A DNA stretch of 64,000 nt from CAVQCX01 sp963711095. GTDB taxonomy: Bacteria > Pseudomonadota > Gammaproteobacteria > Chromatiales > Chromatiaceae. Positions 20,276-28,449 of the stretch are shown here, piece by piece. The DNA lies in NCBI GenBank assembly GCA_963711095.1, contig CAVQCX010000018.1, positions 124,001 through 188,000 on the forward strand, read 5' to 3'. The position numbers were made by a program, and so were the translations under genes. The notes beneath the pieces were generated by a model, which made no database searches, was not told the origin of the DNA, and worked only from the letters and a program-made list of their open reading frames with translations. Positions within the stretch are counted from its first letter, which is position 1. Every line of letters starts with the position of its first letter.

Positions 20276-20554
20276 TTACTCTTCATCCTGGCCCGTTTCC
20301 CACGTACGCCGCCATGAAAAAACACGGATAGAGCGCGCGTAGCGGCCACGCCATGATGTGGGGAGCCAACGGCAAGCGATGGTGAGAACCGTGCCTGGAT
20401 CCACGTCCCGGTCGGCGAGGAACGCCCGGTAGGCGGGGACCCCCGCCACCGTGCTCCGGAACAGATCGAGCACCGCCCGCTCCGGTGAAATGGTGAGATG
20501 GCGGCAGAGGCGCTCGTTCAGAGGCGCGCTGAAGAAGGCTGAGAGGGCCACCAT
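20276..20554 (-). pseudogene. N-terminal fragment resembling PaaK/CapK adenylate-forming ligase
   Basis: The minus strand encodes AVLDLFRSTVAGVPAYRAFL (about residues 27-46) followed by ADRDVDPGTVLTIA, the pattern found at the start of phenylacetate-CoA ligase/CapK-like enzymes. Similarity then jumps to another frame (RLPLAPH...MAWPLRAL) and ends near 20300. It is therefore a frameshifted, truncated remnant. Its ATG (20554-20552) overlaps the lipase ATG (20553-20555) on the opposite strand within a CCATGG palindrome. The assignment rests on a short match and is tentative. Confidence 0.4.
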
Positions 20555-21623
20555 GGCTTACCGCTATGACTATGACACTACCCCCGACGCCCTGTATCAC
20601 CCCGTCAAGGGAAAGCGCCCGGCGGACTTCTTCGTGGACTGGACCGACGCCGACAAAGGGCGCCTCCCGCTGCTTTGTGCCGAGCTCTCGCGACTGGCCT
20701 ACGGAGAAAGAGACCTCGTTCGCGTTGCTCTTGCCCGCGCCGGGTTGCAATTGCTGGATTGGATCGGTGGCGAAAGCATCCCGGACCGACTCAAGACGTG
20801 GGGCTCGGACTGTTTCGTCGCTGTCCGGTCCGATGGCACAACCTTTGTGGTGTTTCGCGGCACCGAGGCAGGGAAGATTGAAGATGTGATCGCCGATCTG
20901 CGCGTCAGGCCCATCCGCTGGTGGCAAGGCGGCAAGGTCCACGAAGGTTTCAGCGCCGCCTATCGGGCGATCCACGACCAGCTCGCCGAGACCCTAATGA
21001 CCCGCCCCGGACATGTCGTGCTCGGCGGGCACAGCCTCGGGGCGGCGGTGGCCACCCTGGCCGCCGCGGATCTGCGGGAGCGCGGCCCTGACTTGGTGAC
21101 CTTCGGCTCACCCAGGGTCGGCGACCAGGACTTCACCGCCGCCATGGATGGAAAGGTCCGTGTGCTCCGCCACGTCAACTGCTGCGACGTTGTGACGCGG
21201 GTGCCGCCAGAGACCTTCGATCCTGCGCACGTCAAGGACATTCTCGCTGGATTGCTCGGCCGGAACGGCATTGTGGCAGGCCTGTCGGAAGTCTTGTCAA
21301 GAGCCGGAAGCCTGTTGACGGGACAGGCCCAGTTCCGGCACGTCGGCGAAGCGATATACATCGACCGACACGGCCGCATCCTCGACCCTGCGCCCACCCC
21401 CTCCGATGTCCAGTACGATCAGGATGCGGCGCGGGCCGATTACCCGGCCATCAAGACCGCTCCAACTATTGCCAAGGACACAAGCGATCCTCTCAAGACG
21501 CTTCGTGGATATTTAGATGACCGCATCCGCTCCGCCAAGGTCCCCTTTCGAGACCTGGCCGATCATGCGCCCATCAACTACGTCAGCGCGCTTGCCGGTC
21601 GTGCCGCAGGTTCTTCGACCTGA
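20553..21623 (+). CDS. Class 3 (fungal-type) lipase family protein
   Basis: A 356-residue alpha/beta hydrolase. FVVFRGTE (oxyanion-hole region, about 92-99) precedes VVLGGHSLGAAVATLAA (about 152-168) with the nucleophile elbow GHSLG. The acid residue is probably Asp in CCDVVTRVPP and the base His in RHVGEAIYID. There is no signal peptide, so it may act in the cytoplasm or be exported by an unknown route. The ATG at 20553 has a GAGAGGG signal; the longer in-frame reading from 20451 lacks one. The substrate is unknown. It stands alone at the edge of the accessory region. Confidence 0.85.
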   Translation: MAYRYDYDTTPDALYHPVKGKRPADFFVDWTDADKGRLPLLCAELSRLAYGERDLVRVALARAGLQLLDWIGGESIPDRLKTWGSDCFVAVRSDGTTFVVFRGTEAGKIEDVIADLRVRPIRWWQGGKVHEGFSAAYRAIHDQLAETLMTRPGHVVLGGHSLGAAVATLAAADLRERGPDLVTFGSPRVGDQDFTAAMDGKVRVLRHVNCCDVVTRVPPETFDPAHVKDILAGLLGRNGIVAGLSEVLSRAGSLLTGQAQFRHVGEAIYIDRHGRILDPAPTPSDVQYDQDAARADYPAIKTAPTIAKDTSDPLKTLRGYLDDRIRSAKVPFRDLADHAPINYVSALAGRAAGSST

Positions 21624-21804
21624 CTCCACCGGGAGGTGTCAAGCAAGTTGTCGCGTTGGTCGTGTCAGGATGTTTGAGTTGAGCCCCCCCTTGCCAGCAG
21701 GCTTTCCAGGATTGAGAGAGACCGGCCCAACGGGCTCCCAGTTGCGGATGTCACCAGATCAGCGAGCGGGGTTACGTGCCTTAAGCGGAAAGGTAAGCGG
21801 ACAG

Positions 21805-21900
21805 GGGGTCAGTTCTCGTATCGTAGCATGCCACAATACCGGAACTGACCCCGGACGCAGAACTGACCCCGGACGCACACGGGAACTGTCCCCGGACGCA
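21805..21900. repeat. GGGGTCA inverted repeat followed by three 17-bp direct repeats
   Basis: GGGGTCAGTTC (21805-21815) and GAACTGACCCC (21842-21852) are a perfect 11-bp inverted pair around a 26-base loop. AACTGACCCCGGACGCA follows at 21843-21859 and 21861-21877, with a one-base variant (AACTGTCCCCGGACGCA) at 21884-21900. Related elements occur at 23666 and 24634. This looks like a REP/MITE end of the kind mobilised by Y1 transposases. It lies between the converging lipase and dCache genes. Confidence 0.7.
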
Positions 21901-21905
21901 AGTGC

Positions 21906-23003
21906 TCAGTCTGCGGATGGAATAAAGCCTAAGTCTGGCCGGATCAGCACCAAGAGCCACCCGGTGCGCTCGATTGGCGCCGCCAACACACGTCGCCCGC
22001 CCAGGTCGAGTCGCAAGCTGTTGCCGCCGCCCGACTTGGCCAGCACCTGCTCTACCAGCGCATTTGTCGCAGCCGAGCTCGACCCGATAGCACCCTTGGT
22101 CGTGATCGTCTTCATACCGTCGGCGCTGCGGTAGTAGAGCACCGCGGCGCCGGCTTTCGCGTTAACTCGGTCGATCTCGGCAGCCAGCGCCGGGTCCGTG
22201 GCGTCGATGGCGAGCCCATCGCTGTCGACAATCAACGCGACGCTACCATCGACGCTGGTTAGATGCCTCAGTACGGATTTGGTGAGCTGCTTCAGCGTGA
22301 TGTCCCGCGACACCACCCCGAGCAGCGAATCCCCCTCATAGACCGGATAAGAGGCCGTGATCATCATGCCGGCACCGACAAGGTCAAGGTACGGTGGTGA
22401 CCAACCGACAGCGTGGTGCGCGAAATCAGCCGCACGATAGTACGGCGTTTGAGTGGGTGTGCCGTCGTTTAACGCCTGTTCGATCGGCAGGTAAGGATAG
22501 ATCATCATCGCGTCGTCGACGGTCGTCACATAAACCCAGGAGAACGGGAAGCTCTCATAGGCAGCGCGAAACGTCGGCACGAGTTGCTCGAAAAGGTTCA
22601 ATTGCCGCAGCACCTGATCATCCAGTTTCGCACCGTTGTAGCTGTAGAACCCCGGATAGGCTGCCTGATAGGACGGCGGTGCCTTCAGGTCCGCAGGCCA
22701 AGTCCGCAAACCCGTGGTGTTGCCCCGCGTGGTGCGCCGCGCCAGCCAGCGCTCGCTGTCCGGCGTTGCCTGCTCGCCCTGTGCCGAGGCCAACCGCCGG
22801 TAGAAGTCGCCTAGGGCGCGGGTGCTGGCCGCGACGGCATCGAATGCACTGTCGATGCGGTCCGCCTCCAATCGAACCATGGCGTCTTCGACCACGGCCA
22901 AGGCATCGATGCAGCGATCATCCGCGGGCGAGATTGCCGGTGAAAGCGCCAAAAGCAGGAGGGTGGCGACTGCCAGTTGACGAGGTAGAGAAATCATGCT
23001 CAC
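21906..23003 (-). CDS. Stand-alone periplasmic dCache sensor-like protein
   Basis: A 365-residue protein with a signal peptide (about 1-27, ending ISPADD). Residues about 45-350 look like a double Cache domain: YPGFYSYNG, FPFSWVYVTTVDDAMMIYPYLP, then the second lobe with ASYPVYEGDSLLGVVSRDITL and VALIVDSDGLAIDA. Such domains normally sit outside chemoreceptors, cyclases or kinases, but here the protein ends after the domain with no membrane anchor or effector. It may be a soluble ligand-binding partner or a broken receptor. It starts with GTG (23003) with GGGAG at a suitable distance; ATG at 22997 is also possible. Confidence 0.75.
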   Translation of the reverse strand: MSMISLPRQLAVATLLLLALSPAISPADDRCIDALAVVEDAMVRLEADRIDSAFDAVAASTRALGDFYRRLASAQGEQATPDSERWLARRTTRGNTTGLRTWPADLKAPPSYQAAYPGFYSYNGAKLDDQVLRQLNLFEQLVPTFRAAYESFPFSWVYVTTVDDAMMIYPYLPIEQALNDGTPTQTPYYRAADFAHHAVGWSPPYLDLVGAGMMITASYPVYEGDSLLGVVSRDITLKQLTKSVLRHLTSVDGSVALIVDSDGLAIDATDPALAAEIDRVNAKAGAAVLYYRSADGMKTITTKGAIGSSSAATNALVEQVLAKSGGGNSLRLDLGGRRVLAAPIERTGWLLVLIRPDLGFIPSAD

Positions 23004-23042
23004 TACGTTGCTCCCAATTCCCTTAATACCGAGAGATAAGGG

Positions 23043-23079
23043 GATAGGAATTTGCGTTCAGCCGCCGAAGACGGCGAGA
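23043..23079 (+). repeat. GATAGGAATTTGC repeat, copy 1
   Basis: GATAGGAATTTGCGTTCAGC continues GCCGAAGACGGCGAGA. Thirty-two or so of 37 positions recur at 24234-24269. The inner GCCG...CGGC part can form a small hairpin. It lies about 40 bp upstream of the dCache gene start. Confidence 0.65.
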
Positions 23080-23665
23080 AAACCAGCGGCCCGGAATCGG
23101 CACCAAATGCCTGTCTGCCGTGACCTTTGCCGCACGAAACCCTCCCATCTCCCCGTTGATGACACCGCCGACGGCCCCCCTTGGCCCCGCCCGACGGCGC
23201 TGTGCGCGATTTCCTTAATTATTGCCCGAATGGACTATCCACTTCCCTCTCGTGCCTAGGATTGGCCGGTCGGGCCGAGAGGATGGTCTCTCCTGTCTGC
23301 CCTAACCGCGTGTTCAACCAAGCGTGTAGAGCGCGATTGAGCGACTTGCGGGCGGCGCGAACGGGGAAAACGCCACCGGTAGGGGGGCGACTTTCACTGT
23401 GTCATACTCCCAGGCTCGCGCAGCGAGAGCGAACTGAATACCGCACTTGCCCGATTCTAGCCCGAAGCCGCCTCACGTCAAGGGAGGGGATCAGTCGATG
23501 GCTGGCAGAGGCTCGTAGGTCAGGGGGTCTGGCTGTTGACTGGCCGGAGACCATCTTGGGAGCGAGCACGCTCGAATTTGCCGGAAGCGGACTTTGAGGC
23601 CCTCTTAGGCGGCCTTAATATAAGCCACTAATGAAAGACTGTTCTCGACCCTGAGCGCGGGGGCC

Positions 23666-23692
23666 GGGGTCATTTTTCGTATTATGGCAGGC
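23666..23692 (+). repeat. Solo GGGGTCA-type REP element
   Basis: GGGGTCATTTTTCGTATTAT followed by GGCAGGC matches the left half of the inverted repeat at 21805-21831 (GGGGTCAGTTCTCGTATCGT then AGCATGC). The right arm is not present at full length, so this is a partial copy. Confidence 0.55.
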
Positions 23693-24233
23693 TATGACGG
23701 TCGGGGACCTCTTCCTTGAAACGGTCATCGCCCGAGGCCATTCCCTGTTTCGCCGCTGCACGGATCTGCGCCAGCATCGGTTGGTCAATGTGGCGGGGGC
23801 CAAGCTCGAATATTTCTCGTCCAATGCATCAGTGCGCCAACCGAAAATCAATTCGAGCCTGGCCCCTGCCACTGGCACGCAGGTGTGGTCGCTGCGCCCG
23901 ACGCCTCGTGACCGAACCTGGTGGAGTCCCGGCGCAGCAACAGGCAGACGGTCTCGCCCACGCGCGGCCGGGGTGAGCGCACGAAGTTGATGGTGGGGCA
24001 ATTCGTGGTCCGTCCGCCGTCGCGCTCCCGTCGAGTGCTCGAGCGACCGATTACCGCGGCAAATACCTGCGCCGCTTCCAGCAGCGGTTCATCGAGCTGT
24101 TGGATCAGATGACCTTGGAGAACGGGGTGATCAGGCCCGGCGGTTGATCGATGGCGCAGCGTGTTGTCCCAAACCGGATGGCGCGACCCCAAGGTGCGAT
24201 CCGCACGGTCCATCGCACCCTACGCGACCAAGC

Positions 24234-24269
24234 GATAGGAATTTGCTTTCAGCCGCCGCAGGCGGAGAG
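24234..24269 (+). repeat. GATAGGAATTTGC repeat, copy 2
   Basis: GATAGGAATTTGCTTTCAGC continues GCCGCAGGCGGAGAG, matching 23043-23079 in the same orientation. The two copies bracket about 1.2 kb of gene-free DNA, which suggests a mobile or recombined segment. Confidence 0.65.
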
Positions 24270-24391
24270 CACGCCAGCGAGAGGGATCGATTGCCAGAAT
24301 ACTCGTAAACCAGATCGAAATCCTGTGATCTCAATTATCATGCGGCTCGTCGCATAAGGAAAACACGAAACTTCAGATCAATAGTAACTAT

Positions 24392-24452
24392 CCACCGGCA
24401 AAGCCGGTGGCTATACGATTGCTGGCCCCTCAAAGGGGCCTAACCGCAATCG
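24392..24452. repeat. Cluster of compound hairpins
   Basis: CCACCGGCAAAGCCGGTGG (24392-24410) is a near-perfect hairpin with an AAA loop. GGCCCCTCAAAGGGGCC (24424-24440) is a second one. An outer stem CGATTGC (24416-24422)/GCAATCG (24446-24452) encloses the second hairpin. The nested design suggests a folded RNA or single-strand DNA element rather than a simple terminator. Confidence 0.55.
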
Positions 24453-24581
24453 GAAAGTCAAAACATCGGAGCCCCGGAGTGTGGAGCTAGAATCCCCACC
24501 GTTCGTTCCCCCCACGCCGGTCCGCCTTGCTACGGGGGAGTCTCAAAGCCAGACTCCCGGTACTGTCAAACTTTGGCTGTC

Positions 24582-24604
24582 TCCCCGGCATAGCCGGGGG
24601 TTTT
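24582..24604 (+). terminator. Possible rho-independent terminator
   Basis: TCCCCGGCATAGCCGGGGG followed by TTTT (24601-24604). The stem is strong but the T-run is short, and no plus-strand gene lies just upstream. It may instead belong to the hairpin cluster at 24392-24452. Confidence 0.35.
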
Positions 24605-24633
24605 CCCGGGATAATAACCACGGAAATTTTCAT

Positions 24634-24668
24634 CTGACCCCTGTTGACCTTGAGATTAGGGGGGTCAG
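24634..24668. repeat. CTGACCCC/GGGGTCAG inverted repeat
   Basis: CTGACCCC (24634-24641) and GGGGTCAG (24661-24668) form an inverted pair of the same type as that at 21805-21852. It abuts the truncated 3' end of the glycosyltransferase remnant, marking a likely junction. Confidence 0.55.
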
Positions 24669-24669
24669 C

Positions 24670-25644
24670 GCCCGGAGCAGCGCGGAGGCGGCGGCGGCCG
24701 GGGCGCCACGGCGCAGGTAGACCTCGTGCGCGGCCGACCCGAGACGGGCCCGCAGGGCCGGGTCGGCGCCAAGGCGCGAAAGCGCGGCGGCGATCGCCGG
24801 GGCGTCGCCCGGGGGTACGAGCAGCGCGCTGACGCCGTCCTCGAGCACCTCCCGGATGCCCGGCGTGTCCGCCGTGACGACCGGCCGGCCGGCGGCCATC
24901 GCCTGCCAGACCTTGTTGGGCACGACCCGCGCGGCCTTATCGCTGGTGCCGAAGACGCCCAGGCAGACGGCCGCGGCGGCGACCTCGGCCCCGAGCGACT
25001 CGTAGGGGACCCACCGCTCCCAGGTCAGGCCGGGCGGGCGGTCGCGCCCGAGCTCGGCCTCGAGCCAGGGCCCGAGTTGCCCGTCGCCGATCAGGCGCAC
25101 CGGGGGCACACCCGGCGCCCGAGCGGCCTCCAGCACCGTGGCCACGCCGTGCAGGGGGGCCAGCTTGCCGTAGAAGAGCGCGTGGAGGGGGCCGCCGGGC
25201 TCGGGCGCCCGCGGGAAGCGGTCGGGCTCGGCGCCCACGGGCACGACGGCGATCCGGTCGCGCGGCACGGCGAAGCGATGGGCGAGCCAGTCGGCGCCCG
25301 CAGTAGTGTCGGCCAGCACCAGGTCGGCGAGCCGCATGCTCACGCGGTCGATGCCGACCAGGCCAGCCGCGGCGGCGCGGCCGGGCGCCGGCCGCGGCCA
25401 GCCCGCCCCACGCACCGACGAAGCGGAGCGCCGAGGCGGCGAGCGGCAGCGGCCGTAGGCCCCGGGTCTTGTCGCGGCGCCGCTCCCACACCGGGCGGTG
25501 GTGCTCGACGACCTCGACGCCGTGCCCGCGCAGCCCCTCGATCAGCACCCGTGACCGCGGGTAGGCCCGGTCGTACGTCCCAAGCCACATCACCCGCACG
25601 CGGGCCTCCGGGGGCTCAGGCTCAGCGGAGTACACACTCCACAC
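24670..25644 (-). pseudogene. Glycosyltransferase family 4 remnant, frameshifted and internally deleted
   Basis: The N-terminal third is in one frame (VRVMWLGTYDRAYPRSRVLI, about 25600-25540, through RFVGAWGGLAAAG). The C-terminal two thirds is in another (RLADLVLADTTAGADWLAHR, through VPNKVWQAMAAGRPVVTADT and GIREVLEDGVSALLVPPGD). These match the two Rossmann halves of GT4 enzymes. About 50 residues normally joining them are missing near 25390, besides the frame change. The 3' end runs into a repeat at about 24668. GC content is visibly very high even for this window. It is probably a piece of a surface-polysaccharide cluster. Confidence 0.75.
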
Positions 25645-25882
25645 GTGAGCACGCTTCCTCGTCCCGGGGGCGAAGGTAGTAGCGCTGGATCATCTCTATG
25701 ACCAGACCGATGGTGAAGAGCTGGACGCCGACCGCGATCAGCAGAGCGCCGAGAAGCAGCAGGGGCCGGGCGCCGATGACTTCGCACGAGAGTCGCAGCA
25801 CCGAGAGGTACACGCACGTGATCACGCCGATCGCGATGAAGCGCAACCCGATGCGGCCAGTACAGAAGGTGACTACAAAAGC
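25622..25882 (-). pseudogene. C-terminal membrane fragment of a GT2 (polyprenyl-phosphate sugar) glycosyltransferase
   Basis: The frame encodes two hydrophobic segments: RFIAIGVITCVYLSVLRL and ARPLLLLGALLIAVGVQLFT, followed by IGLVIEMIQRYYLRP. This matches the C-terminal membrane tail of GtrB/DPM1-like family 2 glycosyltransferases. The catalytic domain is missing: the frame is closed by a TAG near 25880, and a transposase-associated repeat begins at about 25893. It overlaps the start of the GT4 remnant by 23 bp, as expected for an old operon. Confidence 0.65.
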
Positions 25883-25892
25883 CTATGACAGG

Positions 25893-25926
25893 TGACAGAT
25901 CTACTTTTCCCTATCCTATTTCTTAG
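25893..25926. repeat. Transposase-end motif (copy A)
   Basis: CAGATCTACTTTTCCCTATC then CTATTTCTTAG. The same motif, with three base changes, follows the second transposase copy at 27819-27850. On the minus strand it encodes the last residues of the Y1 transposase and its 3' flank. Confidence 0.7.
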
Positions 25927-26186
25927 TACCTTACCAGTAAAATCTTGGACAAAATGACCAACAATTTGCTTTTCGAGCATAAAAAACCCCTTTGCCCAAA
26001 ACCCATCGAATTGGAGAGAGGGCCTATGTATACTGCCACAACCTGTAACCAATGGTTGGTTACGTGTACCCGACCAATTACGGGTAAGCGAGAAATATGA
26101 AATGCATCATGGCATTTCAAATGTACCCCATTGGGGTGAGTGCAATGTACATTATAGAACATTTGGTTCCGGCTCGGCCGGGTTAG
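25927..26186. mobile_element. 260-bp AT-rich insert in a transposase remnant, flanked by TTAG
   Basis: Comparing the two transposase copies, positions 25926 and 26187 are adjacent in copy B (27850-27851 region) but separated here by 260 bp. TTAG occurs at both ends (25923-25926 and 26183-26186), consistent with a 4-bp target duplication. The insert is far richer in A and T than its surroundings. It contains several short inverted repeats: GTAACCAA/TTGGTTAC, GAAATGC/GCATTTC, ACCCCATTGGGGT and AATGTACATT. Clear terminal inverted repeats were not found. A minus-strand frame of 79 codons spans it but has no recognised similarity. Confidence 0.55.
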
Positions 26187-26540
26187 GGCGGCCTCGCCCT
26201 CTTCTCTCTATTCGCTTCCCAACAACCCGCGCTACCTCTTCTGTAAACTTATATGAGCCGGTCAACTGCCCCCTCTGAACCGCCTCCCGTATCAGCATCC
26301 ACTCCCCTTCCGGGGTGGCTGAACGCAAGAGCTCTCCATACCGCAGCCGGCGTTCGTCATCTCTCCGGCCTAAGGCGAGATAACATGGGTCGTAATCCAG
26401 CCAATCGCACCCTCTTGCCCCGAGTCGGTAACGACAGCTTGACCGCGGACACCGCTCCGGCTCGCCCACCATACGCGCCCTCACGGGATTGAGCTCTATG
26501 TACCGTCAACACGCCAACAGATATTGCTCGGATTGCAGAT
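26187..26540 (-). pseudogene. REP-associated (Y1, RAYT) transposase fragment, copy A
   Basis: Encodes the C-terminal two thirds of a Y1-type transposase: RYIELNPVRARMVGEPE, RSSCRYRLGARGCDWLDYDP and YLALGRRDDERRLRYGELL. An in-frame TGA replaces the Cys codon before RYIELNP, and the N-terminal half with the HUH and Tyr motifs is absent. The last codons are replaced by the AT-rich insert (RGRP then NPAEPEPN instead of KKSDREE). It is about 90 percent identical by eye to copy B at 27850-28200, in the same orientation. Confidence 0.85.
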
Positions 26541-26664
26541 TGCAGATTGCATTTCAGGTCGGGTCGCCTGCTCGCGTGATGCACGGGAGGCTGGTAGCAT
26601 GCATGAGTCCCGGGGCGGAGCGGGCCAGTTGGCGCGCCGCGGCACACGTCGGCGAGGGGAGGGG

Positions 26665-27696
26665 ATGGCGGTCGAGATCATCGCGCGCGCGATTGGCGTG
26701 CTGCTGCTGCCGGCACTGGAGCTCGGCTGCATCCTGGCCGATCTCGGGCGGATGGCGGAGCTCGCGATCTGGCTCGGCTGGCTGGCACTGGCGCTGGCTG
26801 TGGATGCGCTGGGCCCCCGCATCGGCTGCGCGCCGCGCATAGGCGCGCGCACGGCGACACTGGCGTGCCTCGCGGCGCTTGTCCTGCAGGCCGGCGTCCT
26901 GGCCTATGCGCTCTGGCTCGTCGCCGCGACTCCCGTCGGGCCGGGACGGATCGCCGCGATGGCCATCTTGCTTGGACTCTCTGGCGGCACGATCGGCATC
27001 AGCGCCGCACATGAGCTGGTACATCGGCGCAGCGCCTTCCAGCGCGGGGCCGCCCAGGCTTTCATGCTGCTGGTCTCTTATCCCCATTTCCCGCTTGTGC
27101 ATCTGCGCGTGCACCATCCCCATGTTGGAACGCCGCTCGATCCCGGCACGTCGCAGCGCGACGAGCCGCTCGGCCATTTCCTCGGGCGCGCCTTCATGCT
27201 GGCCTGGCGCAGCGGCTGGCGCGTCGAGCGAGCGCGGCTGGCGCGCAAGGGCCAGTCGCCCTGGCGCTGGAACAACGGCATTCTTCGTGCGCTCGCCTTG
27301 CAAGCGACGCTCTATGCGGCGCTCGGCGCGGCCTTCGGCTGGGCGGCGATGGTGCTGTTCGCGGGCCAGAGCCTGGTCGCGATCTTCCTGACCCTGACGA
27401 TCGACTACACACAGCACTATGGCGTGGTGCGGCGCGAGACAGCGCCCGGACGCCTGGAGCGCGTGCGGCCCCGGCACAGCTGGACGTCTGACCATGCATC
27501 CAACCGCTCCACCTTCAATCTCGGTCTGCATGCCGACCATCACCTGGCGCCGGCGCGCGCCTACGGCGCGCTTGAGAATGTCGCCGGCTCTCTGCAGACC
27601 CCCTTCGGGTATCCCGGCTTGGTGCTGCTGGCGATGCTGCCTCCGCTCTGGTATCGCGTGATGAACCCGCGGTTGGCGGCCGGGCAGCTGCTATGA
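26665..27696 (+). CDS. AlkB-type membrane non-haem di-iron hydroxylase (alkane 1-monooxygenase family)
   Basis: A 343-residue integral membrane oxygenase. The four histidine motifs of the AlkB branch are present: AAHELVHRR (about 113-121), LRVHHPHVGTPLDPG (about 148-162), the DYTQHYGVVRRE signature and LGLHADHHLAPAR near the C-terminus. Hydrophobic segments lie before and between them. The substrate may be an alkane, fatty acid or other lipid; no rubredoxin gene is next to it. The start at 26665 has GAGGGGAGGGG just upstream; an ATG at 26599 with GGGAGG is an alternative adding 22 residues. Directly repeated transposase remnants flank it. Confidence 0.88.
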   Translation: MAVEIIARAIGVLLLPALELGCILADLGRMAELAIWLGWLALALAVDALGPRIGCAPRIGARTATLACLAALVLQAGVLAYALWLVAATPVGPGRIAAMAILLGLSGGTIGISAAHELVHRRSAFQRGAAQAFMLLVSYPHFPLVHLRVHHPHVGTPLDPGTSQRDEPLGHFLGRAFMLAWRSGWRVERARLARKGQSPWRWNNGILRALALQATLYAALGAAFGWAAMVLFAGQSLVAIFLTLTIDYTQHYGVVRRETAPGRLERVRPRHSWTSDHASNRSTFNLGLHADHHLAPARAYGALENVAGSLQTPFGYPGLVLLAMLPPLWYRVMNPRLAAGQLL

Positions 27697-27818
27697 GTCC
27701 GCGAAGCGAGTTCTCGCTCCAGCGACCGTTTGCTGGTGTCCTGTCTCGAAAATACGTTGACGTCAACCCTCCTGTGCTCCCTTCTCGTGACGCGCCTAGT
27801 GCGGACTCCAAAAGCTGG

Positions 27819-27850
27819 CAGATCTATTCTTCCCTATCCGATTTCTTAGG
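27819..27850. repeat. Transposase-end motif (copy B)
   Basis: CAGATCTATTCTTCCCTATC then CGATTTCTTAG, matching 25893-25926. It covers the last codons and the 3' flank of the second transposase copy. In this copy the motif is continuous with the coding region. Confidence 0.7.
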
Positions 27851-28449
27851 ACGGCCTCGCCCTCTTCTCTCTACTCGCTTCCCAACCATCCGCGCTACCT
27901 CTTCTGCACACTTATCCGAGCCGGTCATCTGTCCCCTCTGAACCGCCTCCCGTATCAGCGTCCACTCCCCTTCCGGGATGGTTGAGCGCAAGACCTCTCC
28001 ATACCGCAGCCGGCGTTCGTCATCTCTCCGGCCTAAGGCGAGATAACATGGATCGTAATCCAGCCAATCGCACACCCTTGCCCCGAGTCGGTAACGACAG
28101 CTTGACCACGGATACGGCTCCGGCTCGCCCACCATACGCGCCCTCACGGGATTGAGCTCTATGTACCGGCAACACGCCAACAGATATCGCTCGGTTTGCA
28201 CTGGGCACGACTTGTAATGTCCTTCCCATAACGTGCCACTGCGCCCCTCGAGGCGGTTATGGTCACGCGTCTGCCGCCCCGCAAGCCCCTTCATCAGCTT
28301 CCCAATCTCTCTGGAGTCACCCGGAGATAGCAACGGATGAAATAGCGCTGGCAATCCCCCGCCTCTGCAAACACGGCATGCCTATTGTGCCCACGCTGAA
28401 CTGTGTGATGCGCGCGTCCGGTCAAAACTACTCTACCCGTCCTTGGCAC
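27824..28449 (-). pseudogene. REP-associated (Y1, RAYT) transposase, copy B, with deletion and frameshift
   Basis: Starts at GTG 28449 behind a GAGGAG signal. The N-terminus (VLTGRAHHTVQRGHNRHAVF) has the family HH-x-x-QRG-x-x motif. At about 28340 the frame changes and some 25 residues are missing: the segment that normally carries YVLMTNHVHLL, the HUH metal site. The later part (GRSGTLWEGHYKSCPVQ, RYIELNPVRARMV and RGRPKKSDREE) is intact, but where the family has a Tyr-rich GRRYVQYFN it reads GRQTRDHN, so the catalytic tyrosine is also lost. It is inactive; such transposases normally act on REP hairpins. Confidence 0.88.

Larger units (their letters stand above)
23004..24629. other. 1.6-kb region with no intact gene; repeats and possible gene debris
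   Basis: No frame here looks like an intact protein. A short plus-strand stretch at about 24045-24150 (YRGKYLRRFQQRFIELLDQM, then a stop after VIRPGG) has the look of a protein C-terminus but I do not recognise it. The region holds direct repeats, REP-like ends and hairpins, listed separately. It is lower in GC in places than the core genes. Confidence 0.5.

Noticed and set aside
25923..26162. 79-codon gene on the minus strand
   Set aside because: The frame lies inside the AT-rich insert, has no Shine-Dalgarno and no recognised similarity.
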